Shown here in pieces: positions 62,379-64,000 of a stretch of 64,000 bases of DNA; within the stretch, counting starts at the first letter, position 1; every line of letters begins with the position of its first letter. Made by a program: the position numbers and the translations under genes. Under the pieces are notes generated by a model. That model made no database searches, was not told the DNA's origin, and saw nothing but the letters and a program-made list of their open reading frames with translations. The stretch is from NCBI RefSeq assembly GCF_000346615.1, contig NZ_ANNU01000036.1, positions 33,672 to 97,671 of the forward strand, written 5' to 3'. This DNA comes from Nafulsella turpanensis ZLM-10. Lineage in GTDB: Bacteria; Bacteroidota; Bacteroidia; Cytophagales; Cyclobacteriaceae.

Positions 62379-63605
62379 TTACTTCATTAAAGATCTGAAT
62401 GGCCGTTTCAGCATGTAAGAAAGGTGTTCTGACCAGCTTTTAAGGGTAAAGCCGGGATCACTCTTGTATAAAATATCAAAACAGACATTATGTTTAAAGC
62501 TCAGCAGCTGCAGATAGGAAGCCACAAAAGACTTCAGCGGTAAATAGCCCTTGCTAATGGCATAGATGCCCGTGGTAATATCGCCAGGCATCCGCAGGGC
62601 TTCGAAATAGAGAGCCTTTTCGAACTTTACCTCCGGTAATGCCTGCCCACAAAGGTCGGCATAGTAGAAATAAGCCATTTCAAAGCCGACCTTGGTTAGA
62701 AAGTTAGAAAAGCCCGGCAGACGCGGGTTTATTTCGCATAATAAGTACTGCTGGTATTTTTTGGAGTAAATCCAGTCGAGATGTGCCATTCCTTTCCACT
62801 GCAGGTGGTCCAGCAATGCTTTTGTATGTGCTTTCAGCACCGGGTCTTCCACACTCTCTCCGGCAAAAAGCCGGCCCCCTGCAGTTCCATCTTTATTGAT
62901 GTTTGGCCTGATTTTATGGATGCTCAGAAAACCTGCCGCTTTGGAGTCGCTGGTGTAGTACGACTCGCAGCAGTAAATTTCATCGTAATTATAATAAATA
63001 AACTCCTGCGCAATCAGGCCCGACTGCATATGCCGGTGCGCGGGCGAGTGTATCAGCGCATCCATTTCCTCAAAAGCCTTTTTCAGCTCTTCCTGCCGGT
63101 GAATCTGAATAAATTTACCACCTGCCAATCGGGTGGCTTTTAAAATAATAGGCTTTTCCAGCTGCTCCCAGGCCTCCTGCAGGTCTTCCAGCTTTTTCAC
63201 TTCAATGGTGGGGATTACCGGAACATTGGCTGCTTTTGCTGCACGTGCCAGGGAGGCCTTATCAAAGCCATCTTCAAAAGTTTTCGCATCTGGTGTATTC
63301 AGCAGGTAGCCATTTTCCCTTAAACGGGCAGCATACCTGTTAACGAATGCAGCGGAAGCATCGTCGGAATAAAGGAGTACCCCACGGTGTGGCAGATTGA
63401 GGAGAAAGGTAAGATACTCCTCTTCCCGGCTAACCGGCGGGCTCTGGTATTTGTATTTGACATAGCGGGAATAAAAAGCAGGTGGTTGATGCTTTGAGCT
63501 TAAAGCTATAACAGGAATTTTTCGTTTCCCAAAGGAATGAATGACCCCCTCTATTGCCCGGGTGTCGCAGTCTAAAAGAATAACTGGAATTTTACTATCA
63601 GCCAT
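62379..63605 (-). CDS. ATP-grasp ligase (second), first gene of the glycan transcript
   Basis: A 408-residue ATP-grasp protein. The N-terminal part starts IPVILLDCDTRAIEG; the grasp domain has KPIILKATRLAGGKFI (ATP-binding lysine) and YLLCEINPRLPGFSNF (metal ligands Glu-Asn). Similar to D-aspartate-ligase or carbamoyl-phosphate-synthase-like ligases. It is the most upstream gene of the polysaccharide locus and is followed after two bases by the amidotransferase-like gene, so the two probably act in one modification step. Confidence 0.83.
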   Translation of the reverse strand: MADSKIPVILLDCDTRAIEGVIHSFGKRKIPVIALSSKHQPPAFYSRYVKYKYQSPPVSREEEYLTFLLNLPHRGVLLYSDDASAAFVNRYAARLRENGYLLNTPDAKTFEDGFDKASLARAAKAANVPVIPTIEVKKLEDLQEAWEQLEKPIILKATRLAGGKFIQIHRQEELKKAFEEMDALIHSPAHRHMQSGLIAQEFIYYNYDEIYCCESYYTSDSKAAGFLSIHKIRPNINKDGTAGGRLFAGESVEDPVLKAHTKALLDHLQWKGMAHLDWIYSKKYQQYLLCEINPRLPGFSNFLTKVGFEMAYFYYADLCGQALPEVKFEKALYFEALRMPGDITTGIYAISKGYLPLKSFVASYLQLLSFKHNVCFDILYKSDPGFTLKSWSEHLSYMLKRPFRSLMK

Positions 63606-63946
63606 AAAAGCGGGTGCTGCTTAAAAGTTTAGTCGGTCCTGTTTACCCACGACCATTTGCATCCTCTGGAGCTAAAAGTACTGTTACAAACCTGGCACTT
63701 AAAATGTTTTAAGTTTGTTTGTTTCAGCCTCCTGAAGGATGCAACATAATTTAAAAAAAGATTGATTAATGGACTCCTTCTTTAAACTCCGCTCCTGCCC
63801 AAAAGTTATTAAAAAACTCATTTTTCCGTCACATAACCGGTAGAATGATTTCTCTGCGTTTTCTTAACGGGTAGCAAGAGGTCCATAGATGCTCTGGCCA
63901 TTCCAATGGTGCGTTCAAAAAAAAGAGGCAGTGGATTACTCCATGA
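63606..63946. other. Upstream region of the glycan locus
   Basis: About 340 bases without a credible gene. It should hold the promoter of the 63605 gene (minus). On the plus strand TAAGTTTG (63710-63717) matches the -7 consensus, but lacks a good -33 partner. A transcript starting there would run into the terminator below. Confidence 0.45.
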
Positions 63947-63977
63947 GTGGTCGGAAGAAATTCCGGCCACTTTTTTT
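63947..63977 (+). terminator. Strong plus-strand terminator without an upstream gene
   Basis: A 10-bp stem (63947-63956 with 63961-63970, one wobble), GAAA tetraloop and a run of seven T. No plus-strand gene precedes it within 14 kb except the type IX-sorted protein far upstream, so it probably ends a small RNA or acts as an attenuator for a gene to the right. Confidence 0.85.
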
Positions 63978-64000
63978 ATGTTTTGAAGAGTCTGTCGAGG

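Noticed and set aside
63606..63720. JUMPstart/ops element upstream of the polysaccharide locus
   Set aside because: No GGCGGTAG-type sequence was found; such RfaH-dependent elements belong mainly to enterobacteria.

Overview
The window looks like chromosomal DNA from a member of the Bacteroidota, most likely a Cytophagales-type bacterium. The evidence is a secreted protein ending in the gliding/type IX secretion (CHU_C) sorting domain, an OmpA protein with PD40 repeats, a tricorn-like protease, DUF5687 and DUF6503 family proteins, and promoter-like TAnnTTTG elements. No phage, insertion sequence, CRISPR array or rRNA was seen. There is one tRNA gene (Cys, anticodon GCA).

Positions 1-29500 are mixed housekeeping and accessory genes: the 3' end of truA, an SLC12-type cation-chloride cotransporter, an OmpA/PD40 envelope protein, a lipoprotein, an MFS transporter and a PLP-dependent decarboxylase. 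A two-gene unit follows, a fused HyuA-HyuB oxoprolinase/hydantoinase and an Nramp-like transporter without the usual metal ligands. Then come a lipoprotein, an ABC transporter pair (ATPase plus DUF5687 permease), two DUF2382 stress proteins, a Xre-RES toxin-antitoxin module, the tricorn-like protease, a thioesterase, a DUF6503 lipoprotein, CorA, tRNA-Cys, rpsA and terC. Strong hairpin terminators separate several of these units.

Positions 29524-63605 are almost entirely one surface-polysaccharide locus on the minus strand. It holds an outer-membrane export lipoprotein (Wza-like), a chain-length/tyrosine kinase protein (Wzc-like), a Wzy-like polymerase or ligase, and a sugar-phosphate transferase. 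Sugar-nucleotide genes include ugd, a UDP-xylose-synthase-like SDR, rfbF, an RmlC-like epimerase, two DegT aminotransferases, a Gfo/Idh/MocA oxidoreductase with a WbpD-like acetyltransferase, and algD. There are also at least five glycosyltransferases, a GtrA protein and methyltransferases. No Wzx flippase was found in the window. One plus-strand gene, a type IX-sorted adhesin-like protein, interrupts the cluster.

The most unusual part is the upstream end of that locus (55369-63605). Two ATP-grasp ligases, an asparagine-synthetase-like protein lacking the N-terminal cysteine, a phosphatidylserine-decarboxylase-like membrane protein, a NodB-type deacetylase, a DUF354 protein and a GT4 lie in near-contiguous runs. 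Three routes to uronic acids (Ugd, AlgD and the WbpB/D/E-like genes) lie in the same locus. A reasonable hypothesis is that carboxyl groups of an acidic glycan are amidated or conjugated to amines here. This is inference and untested. A second oddity is the sugar transferase at 52581-53714, which keeps the catalytic Asp-Glu but appears to lack the membrane re-entrant helix expected of the family.
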